Origin: JAJVID01 sp035714085
Lineage (GTDB): Bacteria; Acidobacteriota; Blastocatellia; RBC074
DNA length: 29,879 nucleotides
Assembly: GCA_035714085.1 (NCBI GenBank)
Contig: DASTMP010000457.1
Coordinates: 1-29,879, forward strand
Reading direction: 5' to 3'
This document shows positions 16,247 to 24,261 of this stretch, piece by piece. Each line of letters begins with the position of its first letter. Position 1 is the first letter of the stretch. The position numbers and the translations under genes are program-made. Below the pieces are notes generated by a model, which saw nothing but the letters and a program-made list of their open reading frames with translations, was not told the DNA's origin and searched no databases.

Positions 16247-17389
16247 TCAAACCGACCAGATCTGCGCCAACACGCGCTTGAAATTGCCCCCCAACACCAA
16301 CTCGATCTCGCGGTCTGCGTACTTGCGCCGGATCAATCCTTCAGTCAGATCGAAGATCCGCTTCGGATGGTCAACGCCTTCGATGTCGATCTTCTCCCGG
16401 AACCCGTAGCTGCCTTTGTATGCGGCGCGCAACCGCTTGTTCTCTTCCGCCGGCATGTCGTCGTAGCCGTCCAGGTCAATATCGCTGCCAACGCCGAGGT
16501 GTTCGACGCCAGCCAATTTTTTGACGTGATCGAAATGATCGAGGTAATGCTCGACGGTCGTAGGCTCGTCATTTTTGACGAACATCCGCACGCCCGTAAT
16601 GCCCATCACCCCGCCCGAGGCGGCCATCTTTTTGATCGCCTCGTCCGTCTTGCAGCGGGGGTGGCCGGGGGCGAGCGCGCGACAGTTCGAATGAGTGATC
16701 AGGACGGACTTCTTCGATATTTCAAAGGCGTCGAGCGTCGTGCGGTCGCCGCAGTGCGAAACGTCCACGGCCATCCCGACTTTGTTCATCCGCTCGATGA
16801 TCGCGGCGCCGAAATCGCTGATCCCCTCGTCGCGCCGTTCCGTCGAGCCGTTGCCGATCAGATTGCGCGTATTGTAAGTGAGCTGCGAAACGCGCTGGCC
16901 CAGGGTGTGAAAATAATCGACGTCCGCCGGGCTGCGAAAATGCTCGGAATTCTGCACGCCAAGAATCACGCCGACCTTGCCAGAACTCTTCAGGCGGTCG
17001 AGATCATCGGCGCTGTCCACGCGCATCAGCCAGCGGTCGTGATTGGCCAGGAAGCCATCCCACGACGCGATGAAGCGCAAAGTGTTCAGGTAAGCCTCGG
17101 TCCCTCCAACGCCGACTGCGATGTGAAACGCGTTGATGCCCGAATCCTTGAAGCGCTGGAAATCGGCCTGCTTGAAGCTGTCGGGATTGGTGAACCAGGT
17201 GGTCGAGCCTAGCTTGAACGGGCTGAGCATATCAATCACCACTGAACGTCCGACCAGTTCGATCGCCCGCGCGGAATATTCCTGCTTCGAGCCTGCGAAC
17301 AGGCGGTATTGTCGTCGATTTATCATCGGCGCGAGGACCTCCGCAAGCCCTGCGCCCGCGACGGCTTTGAGTAATTGACGGCGTTGCAT
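16247..17389 (-). CDS. Exported M19-family dipeptidase-like protein
   Basis: This is a 380-residue relative of renal/membrane dipeptidase. ATG 17389 has GGAGAGG upstream and opens with a Tat-like signal (MQRRQLLKAVAGAG); an open frame to 17491 is rejected for lack of a site. Family blocks include GVILGVQNSEHF, LTYNTRNLIGNG, VGMAVDVSHCGD, KSVLITHSNCRAL, HLGVGSDIDLDGYDD and the end NFKRVLAQIW. Both later metal-site histidines (DVSH and ITHSN) are present. The usual N-terminal HxD (as in DGHND) is replaced by VIDMLSPFK, and the bridging Glu position reads Gln-Asn in GVQNS. The metal centre may be altered or lost. It is the first gene of the pair with the serine hydrolase, which supports a role in periplasmic cleavage of cell-wall dipeptides. 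Confidence 0.85.
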   Translation of the reverse strand: MQRRQLLKAVAGAGLAEVLAPMINRRQYRLFAGSKQEYSARAIELVGRSVVIDMLSPFKLGSTTWFTNPDSFKQADFQRFKDSGINAFHIAVGVGGTEAYLNTLRFIASWDGFLANHDRWLMRVDSADDLDRLKSSGKVGVILGVQNSEHFRSPADVDYFHTLGQRVSQLTYNTRNLIGNGSTERRDEGISDFGAAIIERMNKVGMAVDVSHCGDRTTLDAFEISKKSVLITHSNCRALAPGHPRCKTDEAIKKMAASGGVMGITGVRMFVKNDEPTTVEHYLDHFDHVKKLAGVEHLGVGSDIDLDGYDDMPAEENKRLRAAYKGSYGFREKIDIEGVDHPKRIFDLTEGLIRRKYADREIELVLGGNFKRVLAQIWSV

Positions 17390-17565
17390 TCGATCCTCTC
17401 CTTCGGGCCGAAAGAGCCTCCCCCCGGTTTGAGCAAGAGATTTTTGTCTTGAATGTGAGATTCCAGAATTGCGGCGGCGAGACTCTAACACAATCGCTCA
17501 CTTGATGTAATCTTTCGGCGTGTGGCATCTTTCCCGTTCGATATCAATTCAAGAGGAGAAAAATC

Positions 17566-18462
17566 ATGAACATTGGTCTTATCGGCCTCGGAATCATGGG
17601 CGCGCCGATGGCCCGTAATCTGCTCAAAGCCGGATTCAATCTGACCGTGGCGACGCGCACGCCAGGCAAAGCCGAAAAGTTCGCCGCTGAAAATACTTCG
17701 CTCGGCGAAGTGAAAGCCGCCAACACCCCGGCCGAGGTCGCGGCGGCGAGCGAGATCATTATCACGATGGTCACTGATTCGCCCGACGTCGTGGCCGTCG
17801 CGCGGGGCGCCAGGGGCATTTTCGCCGCGGCGAAACCCGGAGCGATCATCATTGACATGAGCACGATCTCGCCGCAGGTCACGCGAGAGCTGGCTGAAGA
17901 AGCCGGATCGGTAGGTCTGCTCTGGCTCGACGCTCCGGTTTCCGGCGGAGAGAAGGGCGCGATCGAAGGAACGTTGACGATTATGGTTGGCGGAGAGGCC
18001 GGGGCTCTCGAACGCGCGCGACCCGCGCTCGAAGCGATGGGCAAACGGATCACGCATTTCGGCCCCGCCGGCAATGGTCAATCGGCCAAGCTTTGCAATC
18101 AAATCATGACCGCAGTCAACCTGCTGGCCGTCTGCGAGGCGCTGACTTTCGGCGCGAAGGCCGGACTCGATCTGACGACATTGCATCAGGCGTTGACCGG
18201 AGGCGCGGCCAATTCGTGGGCGCTCGAAGTGCTCGGCAAGAAGATGATCGAGCGCGATTTCAAGCCCGCCTTCATGGTCAAACTTCAACAGAAAGATTTA
18301 CGCCTGGTGATGGACGCCGCAAACGCAGGCCACACGCCGCTGCCGGCGGCTTCATTGGCAAGCCAACTCTTCGCCGCAGTCGAGGCCGAAGGGCGCGGCG
18401 ATGACGGCACCCAAAGCCTGTTGCGCGTCTTTGAAAAGATGGCCGGGTTGAATGGGGATTAG
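17566..18462 (+). CDS. Beta-hydroxyacid dehydrogenase (3-hydroxyisobutyrate dehydrogenase family)
   Basis: This 298-residue cytoplasmic NAD(P)-dependent oxidoreductase has the Rossmann motif GLIGLGIMGAPMARNL (4-19), substrate-binding DAPVSGGEKGA (122-132) and catalytic Lys175 in GNGQSAKLCNQ. The C-terminal all-helical domain is complete (KDLRLVMDAA and the final helix). The family reduces or oxidises short beta-hydroxyacids such as tartronate semialdehyde (GarR), 3-hydroxyisobutyrate (MmsB) or succinic semialdehyde. Which of these is not settled by the visible motifs. After the NAD loop the sequence reads ATRTPGK; Arg at the end of strand 2 suggests NADPH use. An ideal AGAGGAG precedes ATG 17566. 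It is divergent from the M19 gene and has no operon partner. Confidence 0.9.
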   Translation: MNIGLIGLGIMGAPMARNLLKAGFNLTVATRTPGKAEKFAAENTSLGEVKAANTPAEVAAASEIIITMVTDSPDVVAVARGARGIFAAAKPGAIIIDMSTISPQVTRELAEEAGSVGLLWLDAPVSGGEKGAIEGTLTIMVGGEAGALERARPALEAMGKRITHFGPAGNGQSAKLCNQIMTAVNLLAVCEALTFGAKAGLDLTTLHQALTGGAANSWALEVLGKKMIERDFKPAFMVKLQQKDLRLVMDAANAGHTPLPAASLASQLFAAVEAEGRGDDGTQSLLRVFEKMAGLNGD

Positions 18463-18483
18463 TCGGATGGAAATGTATCGAGC

Positions 18484-19032
18484 TCACTTCTGAGCGTCGC
18501 GCCGCCGCTTGTAGTAATCGGAGATGTAATCCTTCTTGCGGAATTGGATGCCGGCCAGTCCGAAGCGCTTGGCTTCGGCGATTGCCTGCTCACCAGTCCA
18601 TTGTTCATGCGAGATGCGATAGGCGGCGATGACCACACCCGTGCGGTCGGCTCCACGCTGGCAATGGACGAAGACGGGCCAATTCTCCCGCGCGTCAATG
18701 ATTGCCAGCGCGCGCTCGATCTGCTCATCTGTCGGACGTCCCAAGGCGGACAAGGGGATGTTGAAATAGCGCATGCCCGACGCTTCAGCCTCGGCCTGCT
18801 CCTTTTGTGTATCTTCACTGGCGCCGCGAAGATTGATGACTGTCTTGATCCCAAGCTCAGATAATTTCTTCAACCCTCCGCGCTGCGGTTGCGCGCCACG
18901 ATAAAGGTTTTCATTGACCTGGTGGAAGTTCGGCAACTTCTCGTAAGACCGATCTTCCTGAGCGGCGATGACCAGAGACAAAACAGCCATCGCCGCCAAC
19001 AGGACCTGCCATCGTCCGAATCGTCTGGTCAT
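18484..19032 (-). CDS. Exported tyrosine/dual-specificity phosphatase-like protein
   Basis: This 182-residue protein has an N-terminal hydrophobic segment (about 9-24) that is a signal peptide or anchor. The phosphatase loop is HCQRGADRT: Cys124 is the nucleophile and Arg130 binds phosphate. The earlier blocks YRGAQPQRGGLKKL and GIKTVINLRG, with a short acid-bearing stretch (NIPLSALGRPTDEQIERAL), match the DSP/PTP-like family related to bacterial and plant atypical phosphatases. The acid residue is not certain. It probably dephosphorylates a protein or inositol/lipid phosphate outside the cytoplasm. It stands alone and converges on the dehydrogenase gene, 21 bases away. Confidence 0.85.
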   Translation of the reverse strand: MTRRFGRWQVLLAAMAVLSLVIAAQEDRSYEKLPNFHQVNENLYRGAQPQRGGLKKLSELGIKTVINLRGASEDTQKEQAEAEASGMRYFNIPLSALGRPTDEQIERALAIIDARENWPVFVHCQRGADRTGVVIAAYRISHEQWTGEQAIAEAKRFGLAGIQFRKKDYISDYYKRRRDAQK

Positions 19033-19121
19033 AACTGTTGGAACCTCCCCTTGATTTAGGCGCTGTGACGACCGAACTATACACCGCGAAAGTCTTGCGC
19101 GTCACGCACGATCAATATGAT

Positions 19122-19478
19122 TCAACGTGTGACGTTGACCACGCCCGACATACCCTGGCCGCCTTTACCGCCGTGAAATGTGCAGTAATAGGGATATTTT
19201 CCGGGCTTGTCGAATTTATGGCTAAAAGTCTGTCCCGCGCTGAGCGTGGGAGAGCTCCAGGAACCATCATCCGCCGTTACCGTGTGGGTACCTTCTTTAT
19301 TCTCCCAGGTCACTTCCGATCCAGCTTTGATGGTGACCGTCTTCGGCTCGAACTTGTTATTGGATAGAGTGACTATTACCTTCTCCTGGGAAGCTTTTCC
19401 CTTGTCCTGAGAAAGCGCAGCCGCGGCGCATAAGAGGACCGCGAGGATCCCCACGCTAATTGTCTGCTTTATTCGCAT
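19122..19478 (-). CDS. Exported type 1 copper protein (cupredoxin)
   Basis: This 118-residue plastocyanin/azurin-like protein has a signal peptide (to about 23, LLCAAAALS). All four copper ligands are visible: His65 (GTHTV), Cys99 (YYCTFH), His102 and Met110 (GQGM). The fold markers FEPKTVTIKAGSEVTWEN and HKFDKPGKYPYYC are typical. It would carry single electrons in the periplasm. ATG 19478 is preferred over an upstream in-frame ATG at 19508, because GGAGG lies just before it. The truncated haemoglobin-like remnant ends 62 bases upstream on the same strand, so they may have formed one operon. Confidence 0.93.
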   Translation of the reverse strand: MRIKQTISVGILAVLLCAAAALSQDKGKASQEKVIVTLSNNKFEPKTVTIKAGSEVTWENKEGTHTVTADDGSWSSPTLSAGQTFSHKFDKPGKYPYYCTFHGGKGGQGMSGVVNVTR

Positions 19479-19539
19479 TGTTATTTCCTCCGAAAATAGC
19501 GTTTTCATTGTTTCAGGGCGTCGACGTAGCGATGAACTA

Positions 19540-19761
19540 CTACTTCGTTAATAGCGAACACCGATCGCTGGCGAAGAGACAACCGCATCCCCGGGCGACA
19601 CGAGTATCGGCGGCGGTGATGCCCACAAACTCGTCAACAACCGCCTTGATGGCGTCTTTACCGCCCAGACGATCGAAGAGCGACTTTGTCTGAGCTGAAG
19701 CGGCCCCCAGCAAGAACCCCGACAGACACAGCGCGGCCAATACTACTCTTAATTTACGCAT
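19540..19761 (-). pseudogene. Remnant of an exported group 1 truncated haemoglobin
   Basis: The first 55 of 73 codons match the start of exported group 1 truncated haemoglobins: a signal peptide (MRKLRVVLAALCLSGFLLGA), then SLFDRLGGKDAIKAVVDEFV and AADTRV. After that the frame turns into unrelated residues (ARGCGCLFASDRC) and stops. The other two frames of the following bases do not show the missing helices or the proximal His. About two thirds of the globin domain is gone, so no haem pocket can form. The start has AAGGA close by. A deletion joining this 5' end to unrelated sequence is likely. An unusual Cys-rich short peptide cannot be fully excluded. Confidence 0.7.
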
Positions 19762-20072
19762 TCTTTTTCCTTTCGTAGTAAAAAAGGCTTCCACGCGCAT
19801 TAACGCAAGGTCGCCTCGGAATTATTGTGGTATTCCACTGCTCTTACGCGGCGCCACGATGATCGGATTTACGCGACTAAAGATGGATTTTAAGAAAGAG
19901 CCATTAAGAACGATGCAAATGCGCTCGCTCACAAAGCTTGTCTTGCGCCATGAAAGTTGCAATACTACGCGCGCTTCTGACACTCGGATTCATTCACACT
20001 GTCATCTTAATTTCATGTCAGCAATCTCGGCGCCACTTTTTCATCGCGCCTATCACGAATCTGAAATCAACC
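19762..20072. other. Divergent intergenic region, no gene seen
   Basis: These 311 bases separate the haemoglobin remnant from the ceramidase-like gene. A small inverted motif GGAAT-(9)-ATTCC occurs at 19818-19836, about 60 bases before the leftward start, and could be an operator. The ceramidase frame is open back to 19938, but this part encodes nothing convincing. Confidence 0.5.
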
Positions 20073-21386
20073 ATGTCAAAACTAGCATTGCGCAAGCTTC
20101 CCGCACTCGTCTTCACGCTGCTGGCGTTCGCGGCGGTCGCGACCGCCCAAACTCCCGCGCCCGTTTTCAAAGCCGGCGCCGCCCGCCGCGACGTCACGCC
20201 GCGCGAGCCTCTGCCGATGTGGGGCTACGGCGCCAGGCATGACGCCTTATCGGTGGGAACGCTCGACCCGCTCTACGCCGAGGCGCTGGTCATTCAGGCG
20301 GGCGACAGGAAACTCGCGATAGTCGGCCTCGACCTGGGCCGCTCGCCCGCCGAGGCGTCGCTGCAGCGAATCCGCCAGCGCGTCAGATCCGAAGCGGGCA
20401 TCGAATATTCCTTCATCGCCGGTTCGCACACGCATCACGGCCCCGTGCTCGAACTGACCGACGAAGCGGGCAAAGGCAAGGGCCGCTTCGACGCCGCGTT
20501 GCGCTATTACCGCCAGATGGAAGACGCCATAGTCGCCGCAATCGTCGAGGCCAATTCAAAACTCGCTCCCGCGAAGATGGCCGTCGGCTCGATTCAACTC
20601 GAAGGGTTTAATCGCAATCGCCACACCAAACAACCAATCAAACCGAGCGACCGCGAATTGGCTGTGATGCGGTTCGATGGAGCGAATGGCAAGCCGATTG
20701 CGATCCTCGTCAACTTCACCGCGCATCCGACGATGATTCCCGCGACAACATTGAGGTTTTCGGCCGATTATGTCGGCGCGATGAAGGCAGAGGTCGAAAA
20801 GGCCACGGGCGCGCGCGTGATCTTTATGCAGGGCGCGGCCGGCGATCAGTCGGTCAACGCGCCAAACCGGGATTATCAGGCTTTCGGGCAGGCGCTGGCC
20901 AAAGAGGTCATCAAAGTAGCGACGGCGCTGACCCCGCAGGAAGTCTCTTCTCCGTCTCTCGAAGTGAAAGAGGATCGTTTCAAATTCTCTTCGCGCACCG
21001 ACCTGAGCAACTCCCTCGTGCGCGGCCTGTATGAAAAGGCCTTCTTCCCCGAACTGATCCCGAATTACGCCGACGAATACGCCGACGGCGTGAGGCCGCG
21101 TTTGACCGTGGCGCTGCTCAACGGCGAGATCGCGATAGTCGGCGTGTCGGGCGAATTCTTCAGCAACCATTCGATCCGTTTGAAGGAGCGCGCGCGGGTC
21201 AAACAGTTATTCTTCTTCGGCTATTGCAACGGCTACCACCAATACTTTCCGACCATAGAAGCGGTGGCTGAAGGCGGATACGGCGCGGACAATCAGGTCG
21301 CGCCGGCGGAGGTCGGAGCCGGTGAGCAGGTGATGAACGCGGCGTTGATGTGGATTTATCAGTTGCTGGGGAAGATAAAGGATTGA
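20073..21386 (+). CDS. Exported neutral/alkaline ceramidase-like hydrolase
   Basis: This 437-residue protein has a signal peptide (about 1-25, VFTLLAFAAVATAQ). It matches the N-terminal domain of neutral/alkaline non-lysosomal ceramidases: FKAGAARRDVTPREPLPMWG (32-51), the zinc-binding SHTHHGP (118-124), NFTAHPT further on and IFMQGAAGDQSVN. The family C-terminal Ig-like domain is absent, as in many short bacterial members. It may cleave amide bonds in sphingolipid-like or other lipids, but the substrate is unproven. ATG 20073 starts the signal peptide. An open frame from 19938 would place a second hydrophobic stretch in front and is less likely. The site before ATG 20073 is weak. Confidence 0.85.
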   Translation: MSKLALRKLPALVFTLLAFAAVATAQTPAPVFKAGAARRDVTPREPLPMWGYGARHDALSVGTLDPLYAEALVIQAGDRKLAIVGLDLGRSPAEASLQRIRQRVRSEAGIEYSFIAGSHTHHGPVLELTDEAGKGKGRFDAALRYYRQMEDAIVAAIVEANSKLAPAKMAVGSIQLEGFNRNRHTKQPIKPSDRELAVMRFDGANGKPIAILVNFTAHPTMIPATTLRFSADYVGAMKAEVEKATGARVIFMQGAAGDQSVNAPNRDYQAFGQALAKEVIKVATALTPQEVSSPSLEVKEDRFKFSSRTDLSNSLVRGLYEKAFFPELIPNYADEYADGVRPRLTVALLNGEIAIVGVSGEFFSNHSIRLKERARVKQLFFFGYCNGYHQYFPTIEAVAEGGYGADNQVAPAEVGAGEQVMNAALMWIYQLLGKIKD

Positions 21387-21412
21387 CTCATCGAGTGGCG
21401 GCGCACTCAATA

Positions 21413-21919
21413 TCAATTTTTGTTTGGAACGCTCAGCTCTCTAGCGATACACCATATTTTGTATCTATCGTTTTCAAGGCGCGCTCCAATCACTTCTACC
21501 GCCCCCTGGTTTCCCCCATCTTGATAGTTTATGTGAAAGCTATCTCCGACCCACCCTCCACCTGTAAGACGGACATTTGCGCTTTGCGCCTCCTGCTTAA
21601 TGGCTGTCTCCAATTTCAGGAGAAAGCTATGCTCGTCAAACCGCGAACCTGGCGTGTCTTTGATGCGAAACTCCTGAACGAACTCTTTCCGATAACGAGT
21701 TGGCTCGCCGGGCGAAGTGTCGCCCGAGTACGATGCGCCCGGCGTCTCAAGCCCAGGGACATTCAAGCGTTTGACTGTTTCATCCGGAGAAAATGCGCTT
21801 AAGAAACGTCCGGACGGATGATACTTTGAGTCTGAACATCCCGTCAGCGCAATCACAGTCATCATTAGGATGAGAGATATAATGAGCCGCAATCGAATGG
21901 ATATTTTCAGCGGTTTCAT
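21413..21919 (-). CDS. Putative lipoprotein of unknown function
   Basis: The 168-residue product begins with a signal peptide ending in the lipobox IALTGC (lipid-bearing Cys28). The rest is soluble and mixed alpha/beta (FSPDETVKRLNVPG, RYRKEFVQEFRIKD, then GGGWVGDSFHINYQDGGNQG and AVEVIGARLENDRYKIWCI). No family was recognised; the end resembles a small beta-sheet domain. AGGAG lies eight bases before the ATG. Its first 13 residues (MKPLKISIRLRLI) and the 20 bases upstream closely resemble those of the DinB gene directly upstream on the same strand, so the leader was probably copied between them. Confidence 0.75.
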   Translation of the reverse strand: MKPLKISIRLRLIISLILMMTVIALTGCSDSKYHPSGRFLSAFSPDETVKRLNVPGLETPGASYSGDTSPGEPTRYRKEFVQEFRIKDTPGSRFDEHSFLLKLETAIKQEAQSANVRLTGGGWVGDSFHINYQDGGNQGAVEVIGARLENDRYKIWCIARELSVPNKN

Positions 21920-21956
21920 AGCGATTTCTCCTGTCTGATTTTTGTTGGGCTACTTA

Positions 21957-22595
21957 CTATTTGCTTTTTGGGAAATTCGGGTCCGCTTTCACTTCTTCGA
22001 TCTGTTTGTTATGGCGGATGTTATGCAGCGGAATATAGATCAGCCACTGGTAAGCGTTGAGCGTGTTGAAGACTGGAAAGGGATGGTCCAGCGTGTGGGC
22101 TTTCAACGGCAGCTTGGTCTCTTCGGTGAATTTCAAGGTCTTGGCGCGGGACTCATTCAACTTCGCGATCACATCGTCGCGCGTCAATTTGCCCGATGGC
22201 ACGATGCTTTCGGGCGCCGTGGCTTTGCGATCGCGGCTGACCATGACGCGCTCCAGAAATTCCGTCTTGCCTCTGGTCTTCGCCTCCCATTCGGGATTCT
22301 CTTTTTCGGCCAGGGCCTTTTCGACCGCGCCAAACAGCAATCCTTCGGCCAGATAAATGTGCTCGGCGACTTCAAGCACGGACCATTTTTCGGGCGCCGG
22401 TTTGAACTTCAACTGCTCTTCGCTCAACCCTTGCATCAGATCAAGCGTCTGTTTGTGAGATTCGTTGAGCAGCTTGATGACTTTAGCGCGATCTTCAGCG
22501 GTCATGTTCGGGTCCTCCGACGCCAGCGACGCGTGGCATGTGAGGCCTACGCATACGATGAATAACAGTCGAATTGATACTTTCAGTGATTTCAT
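21957..22595 (-). CDS. Exported DinB-like four-helix protein
   Basis: This 212-residue protein has a signal peptide (MKSLKVSIRLLFIVCVGLTC to about 25). The DinB_2 fold is shown by helix 1 (DRAKVIKLLNESHKQTLDLM), LSEEQLKFKPAPEKWSVLEV with AEHIYLAEGLLF, and the last helix YIPLHNIRHNKQIEEV. His residues in helix 1 (SHKQ), in AEHIY and in HNIRH match the family's three metal-binding positions. Cytoplasmic DinB proteins include thiol S-transferases; exported members have no assigned reaction. It is followed by the lipoprotein gene after 37 bases, with which it shares a leader block. Confidence 0.88.
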   Translation of the reverse strand: MKSLKVSIRLLFIVCVGLTCHASLASEDPNMTAEDRAKVIKLLNESHKQTLDLMQGLSEEQLKFKPAPEKWSVLEVAEHIYLAEGLLFGAVEKALAEKENPEWEAKTRGKTEFLERVMVSRDRKATAPESIVPSGKLTRDDVIAKLNESRAKTLKFTEETKLPLKAHTLDHPFPVFNTLNAYQWLIYIPLHNIRHNKQIEEVKADPNFPKSK

Positions 22596-22629
22596 CGGGT
22601 TTTCTCCAGTCTGATTATTTGTTGAGTCT

Positions 22630-24006
22630 TCACCTGATCAGATGATACTTCGTTTGCCGGCGCAATACCCAGGAAATTTTGCCGTCGCCGTCAATCGCCG
22701 CGTCTTCTTCCTGGCCGACGAAAAGCTCTTGCCCGCCCCATTCCGGCAATGGCGTTCGCGCGCCGAGTTCGATTGAAAACCAGGTATTGGGCATGATCTT
22801 CACGTCGCCGCGTCCAGGCACGCCTTCCTGGCGATCCCACAGACCGATCAGCGGCCCGGCGCCGTGCCCGTGGTCGCCGATCGGGTGCGTGTAGAATGTG
22901 CCGTTGATCTTTTCCGCTTTCATCGTCGCAATCGCATCAGCAAGGACATCGTTCCCCGTGCGGCCCGGCTTCATTCGCTCCGTCAAAATATCCTGCATGC
23001 GATTGGTATTGGCCAGAGCCTTCCTGACGCCTTCGGGCGCGTCGGTCTCGCCGTCGCGCAGGACATAGGCCATGTGCTGGGTGTCGGTGGCCAATCCCAT
23101 CGCGGTGATTCCGAAATCGCAATGCAACACGTCGCCGCGTTCGATCACCACGGGCTCGTCTTCGGCCAGATTGCTCGGAACGCCGGAGCCCTTTCGCTGC
23201 ACGCGAATCGTAGGCTGAAACCAGGTTCCGAGGCCCAGATCATTGACCTTCTGCCTCATCCACCAGACCACATCCTGATTGGTGGTCTTGCCAGGTTTGA
23301 TCACCTCGTTTGAGAACGCGCGCTCGATGATCCAGTGGACGATCTCCATCATCTGTTTATAGGTCGGCAGCATCTCGGGCAATCGCGTCTCGACGTATTC
23401 CAGCGGCAGAAGTTCCGCGCGCACGACCCGTTTCAGGTACTCCTGGCCGAGCGCCTGCTGCAATTTCTCCCATTCGCCCGCCGACAGCCCGTCGGAGAAG
23501 GCGTGTGTCTGCGATATGTTGACGGCGACCGTCTTCGGGTCGCGCTCGGCGATCACTTTTCTGAGCAGCGCCCATTGTCCTTCGCCCCACAGTTCGCGGT
23601 TCTCGACATCGGGGTCGCGGTAGACGCGATAGAGACCGCCATTCGACCCGCCGCCCAGCGCCAATCGCTCGACGCCTTTCTCCTTGCCCTGGTCGTAAAA
23701 GACCAGAATCGTGCGCCGCCGCGCGGCGAAGACAGTCGGCGAAGTGAGACCGCGGAAGACTGGGTCTTCGTTGTATTCGCGGCAGATCACAAGCCACATC
23801 GAGACGTCGTGTTTGCGCATCAATTCTGGCAGCGCGCGATCCAGCCGCAACTTCAGCCATTGCTGTTGAATCTCGGCCTGCTCCCGCATCGTGGGCAATT
23901 TCGGCGGGAGCGATTTCGTCTTTTGACTGTAAGAAGTCGCCGTCGTGGCGAGAAAGAAGCAAAGCAGCGAAGAAACGAGGGCGGAGTTAATTTTGCAGGT
24001 CATCAT
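22630..24006 (-). CDS. Exported M24-family aminopeptidase (Xaa-Pro peptidase type)
   Basis: This protein of about 458 residues has a signal peptide (LVSSLLCFFLATTATSYS). The C-terminal pita-bread domain has all five metal ligands: Asp in LHCDFGI, Asp in LATDTQHMAY, His in GDHGHGAGPLIG, Glu in WFSIELGA and Glu in FVGQEEDA. The N-terminal creatinase-like domain includes MRKHDVSMWLVICREYNEDP and VFAARRRTILVFYD. It likely removes an N-terminal residue next to proline from peptides in the periplasm. Two ATGs follow each other; GGAGG is best spaced for the second (24003). It is divergent from the CHRD gene. Confidence 0.93.
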   Translation of the reverse strand: MMTCKINSALVSSLLCFFLATTATSYSQKTKSLPPKLPTMREQAEIQQQWLKLRLDRALPELMRKHDVSMWLVICREYNEDPVFRGLTSPTVFAARRRTILVFYDQGKEKGVERLALGGGSNGGLYRVYRDPDVENRELWGEGQWALLRKVIAERDPKTVAVNISQTHAFSDGLSAGEWEKLQQALGQEYLKRVVRAELLPLEYVETRLPEMLPTYKQMMEIVHWIIERAFSNEVIKPGKTTNQDVVWWMRQKVNDLGLGTWFQPTIRVQRKGSGVPSNLAEDEPVVIERGDVLHCDFGITAMGLATDTQHMAYVLRDGETDAPEGVRKALANTNRMQDILTERMKPGRTGNDVLADAIATMKAEKINGTFYTHPIGDHGHGAGPLIGLWDRQEGVPGRGDVKIMPNTWFSIELGARTPLPEWGGQELFVGQEEDAAIDGDGKISWVLRRQTKYHLIR

Positions 24007-24020
24007 GTCCTCCTATGGAA

Positions 24021-24079
24021 TCGTCGCCGGAGTTTTTTTAGTCGTCGACGGAGTTATTTAGTCGTCGCCAGAGTTGCCC
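24021..24079. repeat. Three imperfect tandem repeats of about 20 bp
   Basis: Units starting TCGTCGCCGGAGTTTTTTTA (24021), TCGTCGACGGAGTTATTTAG (24042) and TCGTCGCCAGAGTTGCCCTC (24062) follow each other. They lie 15 bases upstream of the M24 start, in the divergent gap to the CHRD gene. They might be protein-binding sites or a simple tandem duplication. Further right, 24121-24155 is a low-complexity run of TTGTCTGTTATCAATTGTCA type. Confidence 0.6.
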
Positions 24080-24261
24080 TCAGGCAAGCGGAAGTTATAA
24101 GATCAATTTATCAAAGTATTGCCGTTGTCTGTTATCAATTGTCAGTTGTCTGTATAGCCCCGCGCTCAAGTCATATGGCGCTGTCGGAGGCGGTTTGCTT
24201 CTCCACAGTCTCTGGCCGTTCCATGTCAACAACCAATTTTGAGAACTACTCAAGGAGGCCC

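Noticed and set aside
17485..18288. Long leftward open frame of 267 codons
   Set aside because: It is antisense to the beta-hydroxyacid dehydrogenase gene, which has clear motifs and a ribosome site. Similar antisense frames (for example 2327-2932, 12300-12959, 13554-14369, 27041-28024) are by-products of high GC content.
24021..24079. Possible CRISPR-like array
   Set aside because: The three units are adjacent without spacers and no cas genes are present.
23335..24261. Long upstream extension of the CHRD reading frame
   Set aside because: It is antisense to the M24 gene. The ATG at 24262 has an ideal ribosome site and begins a signal peptide.
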